Assembly: GCF_001949145.1 (NCBI RefSeq)
Contig: NW_019091585.1
Coordinates: 49,045-113,044, forward strand
Reading direction: 5' to 3'
Origin: Acanthaster planci
Taxonomy: Eukaryota > Echinodermata > Asteroidea > Valvatida > Acanthasteridae
Length of the DNA stretch: 64,000 nt
In this document: in pieces, positions 24,061-36,300 of the stretch
How the letters are laid out: each line of letters opens with the position of its first letter
Numbering within the stretch: position 1 is the first letter of the stretch
Position numbers and translations under genes: made by a program
Notes under the pieces: generated by a model
The model's database searches: none
What the model saw: only the letters and a program-made list of their open reading frames with translations
What the model was told of the DNA's origin: nothing

Positions 24061-24394
24061 TCACTGCGGCTTGGCCTTCAAGAAATTTGTAATCATTTGT
24101 AATGCAGGCCCAGGGGTGATCTCGGGCACCAGATGACCCGAATTCTTGACGGTCATAAAGGTTACCTGCTTGTACTCCTTCACGAACCCTGCCACCTGTC
24201 CCTGGTACACCCAGGGTCGGCGCTCACCAAGCTCGGTCTGATTCAGCGAGGCCACAAACTTCTGGTCGCTGAGGAAGTTGCAGATGTTGTCTGCATCACC
24301 GTTGTAGACCAGTGCCCGGTAGCGTGGCAGTAGGGCCTTGAACTGGCTCCGCATGGAATTGTACTGCTTGGAGTAGTTGGCTGCCAATGGAGGG
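24061..24394 (-). CDS. CTSA: Carboxypeptidase copy 2, exon 9 (Asp and His of the triad)
   Basis: Acceptor ctttgcag, stop TGA at 24063-24061. It encodes [28 protein letters not shown] and NSGHLVP, and is strongly similar to copy 1 exon 9. Confidence 0.94.
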
Positions 24395-27300
24395 CTGCAA
24401 AGGCAGAACAAGTTCCATTGTAGGGTCATTCCATGTCAAATCACTTAATGGGTTAAACCTGACTTATTCAAACTGATTTTTCGTTGGGATTTTCTGAGAT
24501 TTTTCAAGGGCACCAGGTCACTCGACTAAATTCGCACGAAATTCCATGGCACTGAAATTGTTCACAAAGGTTCAAAAGCCTGCATCATGAAGGCAATACA
24601 GTATCATTATTTAACCAAGTGCATTTGAAGTTTTTCAACAAACACGTTTGGCAGCACAATGAACAAAGTCAAATGAAAGTCAAAGTGGACCACATAATAC
24701 TTAACAGTAATAGTGCTTCAGCAGTGCAGCGCATGCGATGACCTCCTTGACATTGCCAGCACCAAAGTGCAGCTTATACACTGGTGCAGCTAATACGCCG
24801 ATTTCAAATCTAACTAACTCCCTAACTCCCCAGAGTGATTTACTAGGAACCATACCCATTCACACAAATTCCAACACCATATGGTAAACTGTGGACAAAA
24901 ACTGTTGGACTCTGTTTATTTTGGGTATGCCTGAACCCATGTTAAAGCACCAGCAGNNNNNNNNNNNNNNNNNNNNNNNNNNNNNNNNNNNNNNNNNNNN
25001 NNNNNNNNNNNNNNNNNNNNNNNNNNNNNNNNNNNNNNNNNNNNNNNNNNNNNNNNNNNNNNNNNNNNNNNNNNNNNNNNNNNNNNNNNNNNNNNNNNNN
25101 NNNNNNNNNNNNNNNNNNNNNNNNNNNNNNNNNNNNNNNNNNNNNNNNNNNNNNNNNNNNNNNNNNNNNNNNNNNNNNNNNNNNNNNNNNNNNNNNNNNN
25201 NNNNNNNNNNNNNNNNNNNNNNNNNNNNNNNNNNNNNNNNNNNNNNNNNNNNNNNNNNNNNNNNNNNNNNNNNNNNNNNNNNNNNNNNNNNNNNNNNNNN
25301 NNNNNNNNNNNNNNNNNNNNNNNNNNNNNNNNNNNNNNNNNNNNNNNNNNNNNNNNNNNNNNNNNNNNNNNNNNNNNNNNNNNNNNNNNNNNNNNNNNNN
25401 NNNNNNNNNNNNNNNNNNNNNNNNNNNNNNNNNNNNNNNNNNNNNNNNNNNNNNNNNNNNNNNNNNNNTAAAGATTAATATGCAGACTTTTGCTTGGTGT
25501 GGCTTATACTCCTTGTGGCATATTCCAAAAACTCTGGTACTTGTACATGTAGGTCTGTGTGCACACATGCAAGGGATGGGAAGGAGACAGCCAGGGATGA
25601 TGAAGGGAATTTCAAAATGCCACATCTTGGAATCCCCTTTGGATTTGCAGAACGGGGGGGGGGAGGCTTAGGGCTGATGCATTTTTAATGCCAAAAACAG
25701 ACAAATCTAACATCCTGTTTTGTGGTTATTTCATCAGTGGAAACAACAGCCAATCCCCAAGAATTACAAAAGCGGGGTTTGCCCTTACACTTCACTTGTG
25801 AACAGCACAGATTGCAAGGCCATTTACTAACTCAGTGCTAACACTTCCCAATAACAATTCCTATGATCACCTTTGATCGTAAGGTTATGAAGTCCCATCC
25901 TTGAGCAATCCATGGGTCTGTAGCAGTCGAATAAATCATAAGGGCCCTTTTTTTAACAAATGCAGTGTTTTTGGCAGCAACCATATAAATGTCTCTGTAT
26001 CTAGGCTACTTTGTTTTGGTAAATATAAATCTGCAGAGATATTCAATTTGACACTTCAGCCTAGTCATTGTAGATTACCAACGGTATTTCTCGTAATTGC
26101 AAGGTTAGTCATCATATTGAAAATGTGAAAACTCTTGAGAAAGAAACCACCTTACTTGCAGGTGGTCCAGTTTTGGGCAACAGAGCTGGGGATGTGCAGA
26201 GCCGCCCGAACTTGCGGTAAATTCATGTAGGAGTTGGCACGAGTGGTATCGACGCATGGTAGGAATGAACTGTGTAATCCTGGTGACGAGCGGGATGGGT
26301 TGGCCTGCATGCAACAGAGATAGGGGTAAAAGGAAGTCAGTGAGGACAACGACAGTATTACCCTGACTCGAAGCAACCTTTTCCAGTCAAAGAAGAGACA
26401 GGACAATGGAATCACTTCATTTGGGCACCCCACATACGCACAGATCAAGAGACCGTAAATTCCACCAGATATTAACTGCAACTTTTTAAGCGTGTCCAGT
26501 GCCTCGGAGTTCCCATTAAAGGACCATTATTGCCATGGAAAAGCATGCCATCTCATAAAATACATGTAGGTGTCTATTTTGAGTCATACAAATACATGTA
26601 CACTGATAGCAATGCAAATTATGAAACCAGTCAACTAGACTTGCGTGAAAATTTTATGGAAAGAATTTTAAAAGGGGAGGAGAGCTGCGGCACAACTTTC
26701 ACCGGCTTACATGGGGGTCATCTGGAAAATTCCTTGATGTCTTGACAACAAAATCGCCAGCCGGTCGGTCAGAGCTGAAGATGCGACTTGGATGGGTCGT
26801 GAAACCTGTCTCTCCATGAATTTTTCACAGGAGTCAAGTGGACCGGTTTCATAATTTGTATCACACGTACATGTACATCCTTGAAGGGGCAAATAGGCTC
26901 AACCAGTAACAAGGATAACACACGCACATGTCAAATACCCTCAAATGGACCAAGAGGGTGATGCAGTTTGTCCATTTGGTGGGGAAAGTATAAATGAATA
27001 AGCAAATAATACTCGCAAGAGGGTTAAGGAGTTCCAGACTTGAGTTACAGCCATGTAAACATGGGAAGTGCATTTCAAACCTGGGGGATGCCATCAAGTA
27101 GAAAGCAGTCTCCTTGGCGGATACAAGGGGTTTTAAAGAACCTCTTATCAGACTGTGATCCTGGTGCTGTGGGAATTATGAATTTCCAAATACGTTGCCA
27201 TGTACTACTCCCATACCGGAAATGGGTACAACTTGGCACTGACGCTACTTCAAAAAAAACTGTTGATGTCCATATGGTGTCAGCTATAGGTATATTAAAT

Positions 27301-30300
27301 TCATGGATTGAGGCTTTGCACCACATGTTGATTTGTTTACTTTGTAAGAGTCAGCATCTTTGACAACTGCACATGCCATTCTACAAATACCGGATGCGCC
27401 ATATGTCTTTATGCTTTATTCTTTGTTTTTCCGTCTTTTTTATGAACAGACTCTTCCACAGGATATAAAAGAACTTCAGAGGGGTCAGACTTCCATGGTC
27501 TGATTGAGGCAGATTGCAATGATAGGGTCTTAACTGGCTGGCTTAAGCAGTCAGACAACATGCCAGTATCTGTCTTGGCCCGTCTTGAATAAGACAACTA
27601 CTTGAAGCCTCAGCCCATCGCCATCAGCAAGTCTTCGCTCAGCTGGCTTACAGTTTTGGTTCACGAACAGATGTCCCACGGGCCAAATACCGTTGTCCAT
27701 ATGTAAAGTACAGGTACTATGATGAGATATATACATGTATATGGTACCTGTTCTGCAGTTGTGGGGGGGGGCAACATACATGTTGAAATATAGACACAAA
27801 AAGGGTCATACAGACCAGTGTTTGTTCCCACGAGTTGGTCTTAACTTTCCGAGAGAAGGAAGTCGTTCCCACAATGCAATACCTGCCTGGCACTAGCGCA
27901 GGCCACATTTATTGGTACAAAGCATAGCAGATGTACATTGCACCTCTGACCAAACTACATACATGTACCAGTATGCCCAAGCTGAAGACTGCACATTGAG
28001 GAAACTTGGAAGGAACTTGGATTTACAATACAACTTTGTGTCATCATTTTTTACTACAGGATCAGGTCAATCTCTGACTATCCTTTGTCGACACAATTCT
28101 CTTCCACTAAAAGTATGTACAATTTGCATTCCAGTGAAAAGCAATGCAAAACACAAGGAATTCTTTTACAATTCTCAAACATAGACCATTTTAAAGCCAG
28201 CCTCAGGCAAGCTTATCATTTAAATACTTGCTTAACAACATAAGCACCACTTCATTGGAGTTGTCTAACCCTGCAGACCAAATTTCCAGCAAACCCTTTA
28301 AGATTAGACGACCATGCATTGACCGCTTTGATAGCGTGTACTGTAATCTTCTCTGTATGTCATTCCAATAGTTCTCCAGCACTCTTGGTCAGGATTCAGA
28401 GATTGCAGCAGTTAGAGCATGTGAAGAGTACGGTGCATACCCAAGAATCCACACCGAGAAAACTCAGCATGGAGAAGCTGTTCCTGTCTTGAGAGTAACT
28501 CCCTTCACAGTCCCCTGTCACGTCATACGGATTGATGCCAATATGCTGCAGAAGATACTTGGCCTCATTTTGCTACAAAATGTGAACAAAACAAAGAGCA
28601 AACTATCACTCTGTGATGAAAATGAAGAAGTTCTTGCCTCAAAAAGCAAAGATGTGCACAATCACCGGTATTCACAAAAATGAAACAAACATTTTGAGCA
28701 ATGCTATATTTAGATGCCTCTACAAAAAAAGAGTCTAATGTTGCTATGGAAAGATCCCATATCAGGCTATAAGCACTTTGCACAAGCAGACATCAAAATG
28801 TGATCTGGTTTACCCGTGGAGCCTGTCACGGCTAATAATTAAAAAGTCAAGCGTGCCTTAACTCACATCTGGCTAATGTTGAAACACACTAATCCTCCTT
28901 TCCTTTGTACACACACACACAAGTCTGAGAAATCTGTGTTGAATTTGAACTTTGTTGCTGCTCATTGCATGTTGTGGTAGCATATGCTATCACTTAACCA
29001 TGGAGGTTGTGATGACAAATACCTTATAAGTCATGAATCTTGTTAATCAGTATTTGTGGTATTCGGCAGTGTAAAAAACTTGCTTGCTGCATCTTGCCTG
29101 TTATTCAAATGTTGAAATTTTTGGTCCAAGACAATGTCGTGCACCACTGGTGAAACAGACATTTCATTACAGATATCAATAAGGATTTGCAAATAATATT
29201 TCCATTTTGGACAATTTCAAGCAGTGTGACATCAAAATAAAGAGCTGAGGGAATACATGTACACTCTTTCTAATGCATTTCGAAAAGGAATCGCTTGTTA
29301 AGAAAATGTTTTGCAATTCATTTCATGGCCTCATCAGCCACACCTGTACGTTTCTCTCGCAACCCTCCAAGAGGAAATTTATCTGCCCTCACTTACTGCT
29401 TCGATGCACTCTGGGTTTTTGCTGTGCAAGTAATGGCACGCTCCGTTCTTGCAACAGCTGGACTGCAATTTCTCCCACAGCCTGCCATCGGACAAATGGG
29501 GAAAAATCAAAATCGTGCCTCAATTTTCATGAAGAAATCTACATCCTGAAAAACTACCCAGGACTTTTTAGAGGGGTGGCGAAGGGGCTTCAAACCCCAT
29601 TTCAAATTGTTACTGACAAAAAAAGAAAAAGACTGGATCTTTTTGTTGCATACATCCCCATTATTACAAACCGAAACAAGTGCGCATACAACATGTATAC
29701 CAAGCACTCTGCAAAAATCACATAATAAAGAATTTTGATTTCACAAGCTGACTTCTGGGTGGGGCGAACGTCCTGCCAACACTGCCAGGCTGTAATATAA
29801 TTTTGGTTTTCATGAACGGACACGCACGCATTTACATGTAGTAGATATATACCTTTCAGAAAAATATGCTTTGAGGGGGGCTACATGAAATTACTATATG
29901 AATTTACGGTTGGACTTAAGAAAATTTGTACTGTTACCTGTCACAGTTCATAGAAAAATTACTTGGTACTGCTAATTTTGTGCGAGAGGAGCCTGCTCAA
30001 GAGACGCAAAGTGCCACTTTGTAGTGTCAGCTACAATTAAAGGCAACACAGGCTTCATACGTGTAGGAGTGGTCTTAAAAGTGGGTCTCACTCGTAAAAA
30101 TTAGGTCGGTGGTCTTGTGTCTGATCATCATTTGGTGGAACTACTGTGCATGTCACTGGCTTGTTCTAAATATGCAACACATGTTACATTGTGCAACACA
30201 AGATTACAGACTAGTAGCATCTGAGTGTTTTCCATATTTAATTCTGCAAGTACCTGCGTAAATTGTTTGTACTTTCCTCGGCATTTGTACAATTATTAGC

Positions 30301-33300
30301 AAATACATTCTTGTACTCCAATTCATGTATTGAATTCCCATACTTCAATTTATGAAGAAAGAATTACATGTAAATCTTATGGCTTACAACCTACGTGTAA
30401 TGAAATAAGGCCGAAATAGTTTAACATTCCCATAAATGTCAAAAAGCTCAGAGACCTGGCAGAATAGAGTCAAGCCCTGAAAAGTCATTACAAGTAATCC
30501 AGTTTGAGGTGAAGTGGGTCAAATGTGACTTGTCACCACAAAATGAGCTGAAACTCAGAATTTTCAAAAATTGAGATGTTGGTACTTTTGAATTCGGCAG
30601 AAAGAGAGCCGTCCAATGGTATGACCCGGTAGATGGAACACTTTATAGGGTAAAAGTATAAGGTAATGATGTGGCATTATTCTGGCAGCTTTGCATCTTT
30701 GTTTCCGACATTGTTTCAACATTTCTGACTGGCCAATAATGCTATCATCAAAATTGCTGAGAAATTGACATTTTTTAAATACATGTATCTGATCCTGTCA
30801 AAAAGTTGGACTTAAATAGACGGGTAACTCTTTCCAAATATTAGAAAATCCTAAAATGGCCTCCACTTCAATATAGGAAAGAGTGGAATGCAACTTTACA
30901 CTCATTTTGTCATGCCGGGTCACAAAAGTACATGTACTCTGACCAAATTTGGCATTTCTTGTTTTTCCAAGTGATTACTCATTGCCGGCTTTGCAGTTGG
31001 ACTTGTGATCGACTTGCATTGACTGTGAGCTACTGGTGGTTACATGTACATGTATGTTCCCGGTACCTGTGATGACCAAACTGGTGACTTGACTAGTGAT
31101 CGCCCTGACTCAACTTTCAGTTGGCCTGGGAATCAGTGCAACTTTTAAGCTGTGGCTGACTTGCATTTCTGTACTTGCCATGGACTTGTAACAGACCAAC
31201 AAGAACATCATTCCGATGCGGTAAGACTCACCTTTCACCAATGATGCCATGGTAGTATGAATACTGAAGTCCTGTTTCGGTAAGAAGAGCCACATCTAAG
31301 ACACCATTTCCAACAGCAAAGCCCTTAGCATGTAGATAAACAATACATTTTTTAACAATGCTAAATTATGAAGTCATGAGCAGCAATACAATTATAGCTA
31401 CAGGAAGGACGTCATTTTATAATTTACAATATAATCATACATAATCAAGAGCTTAACTTTCCCTAGTCCCTTATCGCTCATTATGTGCCAGTTGCTATCT
31501 ACATGTATGTGTGCATACATGTACGCGCTCTCTATCAGGTGCACATGCAAGGATCTGTGCACAAGTCGAATATGCTCGTGTGTACATGTACATGTACTGA
31601 CCGATTTCCTGGGACGGCTCAAGTGGGTGAAGTAACCCACACACGAGCTGCCGGTATGATGCTATGTACATGAATATTACACATGAACACATGGCGGCAC
31701 ATGTATGCTGCCTTCCCCTTGCTCCTGAAAGTTTAATGGGAAGTGAACATGTAATATGGCATGGTTTATTTTGCTAAGAGAAGCAGTTTAACAACTTCCA
31801 ATACCTAAGGGAGCGAAAATCAACTATCCACCATCAAACCATGCTATGTTTGTATTTCATAATACACTTCTTGCTGGTTCTTTATCCTGATTGGCTGAAA
31901 CAAGCTCACGTGGGGTTCACTAGCAATACAGGACAGAACATGAAATTTGCATCAGCATGACCTGGGCACATGCTAAGGCATCATGAATGCCAACTTCCAC
32001 AGTGCAGTGCCCAGCCAGGCATTTTACGTCGCGAAAAGTTTTGCTTGGTACATGTACATGTACATGTAGTCCTTCACTTGATGACAACCATTGAACAGTA
32101 ACTCAAAAACTGCATTTAGGAAACCTGAAAATGTTCCTTCAATTGTTCAATTGTTTTAATTGCTTATGAATTGAAACAGTTCACTTATAAAAACCCTAAA
32201 AAGTTTCATTTATTATTTTACATTTTAGACGGAGGTTTGTTATGAAACATACAACTGTATTGACTGGCATAATTCTGTTACTGATCACATGAGTCCATCA
32301 AGGGCATCATGGACCGTAAGAGACCAAAGAAGTAGAACCCTTTCTGGTCACTCACAGTCCCATGGAGCACACTGATGCACATGATGAATAACCCCACTGC
32401 AACTCTATATATGTATATTATGGCCCACAGCTGTGCACATGTACTTGTTGGGGGTGCCTTACAATAACTTTACCTTTATGAGAGGAAATTCCAACTTTTT
32501 AACAATCCAAACTGGCAAGAACATACTGTAAGTACATGAATATCAAAATAAGGAAGTGCATTCTCAATCTGAATCCAAACCGAATCAATCCAAGTCGGAC
32601 CTTGGATCGGCTTAAATTGGACTGAACTTGGCTTAGATGTGGATCGGAATCCAGAGTGGTAATGCACTTTGTGTAAAAGTCAGATCTGAATGATCAAGTT
32701 CCTGTACCTGAAATAAAAAAAAAATCTGTTTTTTTGTCAAGATGGAAACAGTGTTGTAAGGAGTCACTAAATTTGGTAACTCAAGGCAAGTTGACTCGAG
32801 TCATTATAACAAATTGTGACTCAAGTCATTAGGTCGATCAAGAAGTCGAGTCAAGTCACTTTCTGTAGTTGAGTGGAATGGAGTCACGTTCTGCGCTTAA
32901 GTCAATTTGAGTCACAAATTTTTGAACAAAATACAATACGAACACAACTACATGCAAGTCATTTTTGGGTATTTGTATTTTCATTTAGAAATACTAAAAA
33001 TAATTAGGGTGACAGGTATCTAACCAACAAAAGACTTGAGTCTTATAAGCTTGTACTCGAGTCAAGTCTCCATAAGAGGTTTGAAGTAAGTTGAGTCATT
33101 TGTTTGAGGAGACTCAAGAGTCACCAAAAATTGTGACTCGAGTTTGACTCAAGTTGAGCCACTGACTCGAGTCATGACAACTATGGGTGGAAATTCCCTG
33201 CCATCACCAATAAACTGTTACTAAACAGGGTAGTGGTAAGGTTTGTACTGAACATTTCCAGCTTTTGTTCTCTATGCATAGCAAAAAAACACTTCCCAAT

Positions 33301-36300
33301 TGCATGTACATATAACCCTGGTTTATGTGTCCTCCAGCGGGAACTGTTTGAGAAAAAAACTCCTACATGTTATGCTCGGGAATCAGAAATCAAACTTACC
33401 TTCCGTTTAATGTACATGTAGTTTACTCTAGCAAGCTATGCTCGTATGAACAAAAACCATGATTTTTTCCTACCTTCAAATTGATCTCGTCTTTTCCTTC
33501 CATCACTTTTACAGCCAGCGTGGGCACATAAATCCCTGCATAGCTTTCACCAGTGATGTAGAAATCATTCTTGGCCATGTTAGGAAACTTCTTGAAGAAA
33601 TCCAAAAGGGCCAAATAATTGTTCTCAGCAGTCTGGAACAAAAGAAACAAAATGCAAACACAACGATCTTCCATTAAAATGTACAAAACCATTAATGATA
33701 ATAACTGAAAAACTATAATGAGCTGTTTCCATAGAAATGATCAACGGCGCAGTACAAGGTAACGTAAAAAATAATTAACACAACAGTGGCCTCCTTGAGG
33801 TAAATACTAAACATGACATGAGTTGTACATGTATGATACCAGTGCACAACTACATGTACATGTACCACATAAACCTCGCAGGCCTGTCATACAGTACCGG
33901 TACAAAAGAAAAATTCTGCCAAAAAAAATTTAAAAGAAACACAAATTGCTTGATGACAATAAAGGGGCATTTCAACCTTCTGCACAATACCAGCATGGTA
34001 CCGGTAGGTCACACAACGTATCGGGGTGATGTTCTCTTAGCTGTCATGCTCCCAACCGGCCCTATTTCATTCTCAATGTTAACCAGAGTCACAATCAAGT
34101 TATCGCAAGTCATATCGCAAGCAACAGGCTAGGAGAAGAAGAGTGACACAGGAAATTCATGGCAAAACTAGATGATGGATTTGGAGGTTTGAGGGAAAAT
34201 AGATAAACCAAAAGATCTTCATAACAGGAAAACTGAATATCAGCAAATCTGAACCTTGTCATCATTGGTTGTGTAATCTGGGCTGTCAGCGAAAGAGTAG
34301 CCCACGCCGGCCGGTGATTCCAGAAAAATGATGTTGGCCACTTTGTTCCAACTGAAGTCATTGGCGGAGAGAGTTTTCCCATCGCTGTTGACCTGAGAAA
34401 CCAAATCAAAATGGAAAATGCTCAACGAGAATCACTCCCATGGCATGGTTGAAAAAAGTTATGCATGTGACTTTATAGGAGAAACGATCAAGCAAAATTG
34501 AATAACTAGTCGTTTCTTTTACACGTTCTCGAAGTTTAAATTTGTTTTAAGGTTACCAAATTTTCTTGGCTTGGACAATGCCTGTGACTGTGAAAGGGCC
34601 CGAGAAAGGCTTTATTCTGCTTTCCACTACTTCAATTTTGCTATATGAACAAATCTCTACACTAAAACGAATAATTACAAGTATACTTTTTCCCTTATTA
34701 AAAATATTCTTCTTCCAAATAATTGTAAAGACATGTAGAACTCTTTCTTTGGCAGCCTAAGTTGTCTTTGAGAACATCGTGTCCATGCTACATGTACATG
34801 TAGTTTTCAAGTATTCACCTTCATCAATTTCAACGGAAAAGGCTGTACAATTTTCTTCTCAATTTGACTTGACACCATTTACCCCTAGTTTCAATCATAT
34901 TATGAGTAAAATATCACTCTTTCCACACAAAATACACTGTACACAAGCAGGTGAAGATCCCATACTGTTAAACGAGCACGTACATGTATGCTGTGGGGGT
35001 AGTACATGTACAAACGATGTACAAGAGCCAGAAATTTCCAGAAACATGAACGTTACACCATGTCAGGCAAAAAGCTTTATCCACACATGCACGGTGCATG
35101 TACCACCGTGTACACTGTACATGTACATGTATGACCCAGTGTGAAAAAAAATGGGTTGATGTCACCAGACCTACTTTTGAGTTACAAGCCCTGAGGCAAA
35201 TCTTGCACAGTGAAATCAACAGGAACAGCCACTGTCTTTGCCTTAGTCCATTTCAGCAGGAAGTCAAAGTGAGTGATATCCGTACATGTACATGTACTGT
35301 GCGCACAGTAAAACCAAAGTGAAGAGCTTACATGTACATGTACACGTAGGTTGTTCTTTTACAAGTATGGACATTCTTGCCGGTAAATGTACAGTCGAAC
35401 CCCATTAATAAGAACACTGGTAATACGAGATTCTGCTTATAACAAGGACAATTTTAGGTCCTAATCCTTGTTTTCATTGTTTTCATTCCTGATAATACAA
35501 GGTTCCTGTTAGAATAAGATAATTTGCCAAGTCTGAAAGACCTCTTATTAACGAGGCTCGACTGTACATGTACAATGTACACACGTGTAACGGTAGGGTT
35601 GGAGATGTTGGGAAGAGATTAATGTGAAGGAAACACAAAGGACAAGTCTAAGTTTTACCCAGTATGGTCCAAGTTCTGTGAGATAGCCAGAGATGGAGCT
35701 ACAGGACGGACCTCCATTCAACCACAGTAGTACAGGATCTTCGGCTGGTTTGCCTTGAGATTCAACAAACCTGAGCCAAATCATGAAAATACATAAAGTG
35801 TACATAAGAGGTATACACTGTATAACATGTAATGTCAAAGTTACAGTGTTGATTATGTTGTCTACATATGTATATACATGTACTGTATATACAACGTAAA
35901 TAAGCCCATGCAGGTGCCTTTGGTCAACTTCATTTAACTCTGAGCTGAAAAATTTCTGCAACTTTTTCATTTCCATTACAAAGGAAGACCACATACAGTA
36001 TGTAGGGGGAATGGGTTCAGGTACATGTACATGTATCAAATCTGCTTGTTTTATGATCTGGTGATTAACGCTTAATGTGTGATTTTTACTTTTGGTTTTT
36101 TTGTTTTGTTTTTGAGTGATTACACACAACTTGGTCAATCTTTTAAAACTGCCCCTAAACATGTACATGTAAATCTTTGTTTCTTTCGTTTTGCCATTAA
36201 AATATTCTTTGTGGCTTTTCTCCAAGGCTTTTTAAAATATGAACTTGTAACTTTGAGCACACATCTACCGGTGTACGTGTACCCTAATCATGTGTCATGT

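Noticed and set aside
24891-25625. Long open frames across 24891-25478 and 24942-25625
   Set aside because: They run through the 512-base N gap, so they are an artefact of unknown bases.
35548-36225. 225-codon minus frame read as one protein
   Set aside because: Only the part at 35659-35770 is a real exon; the rest is open intron sequence.
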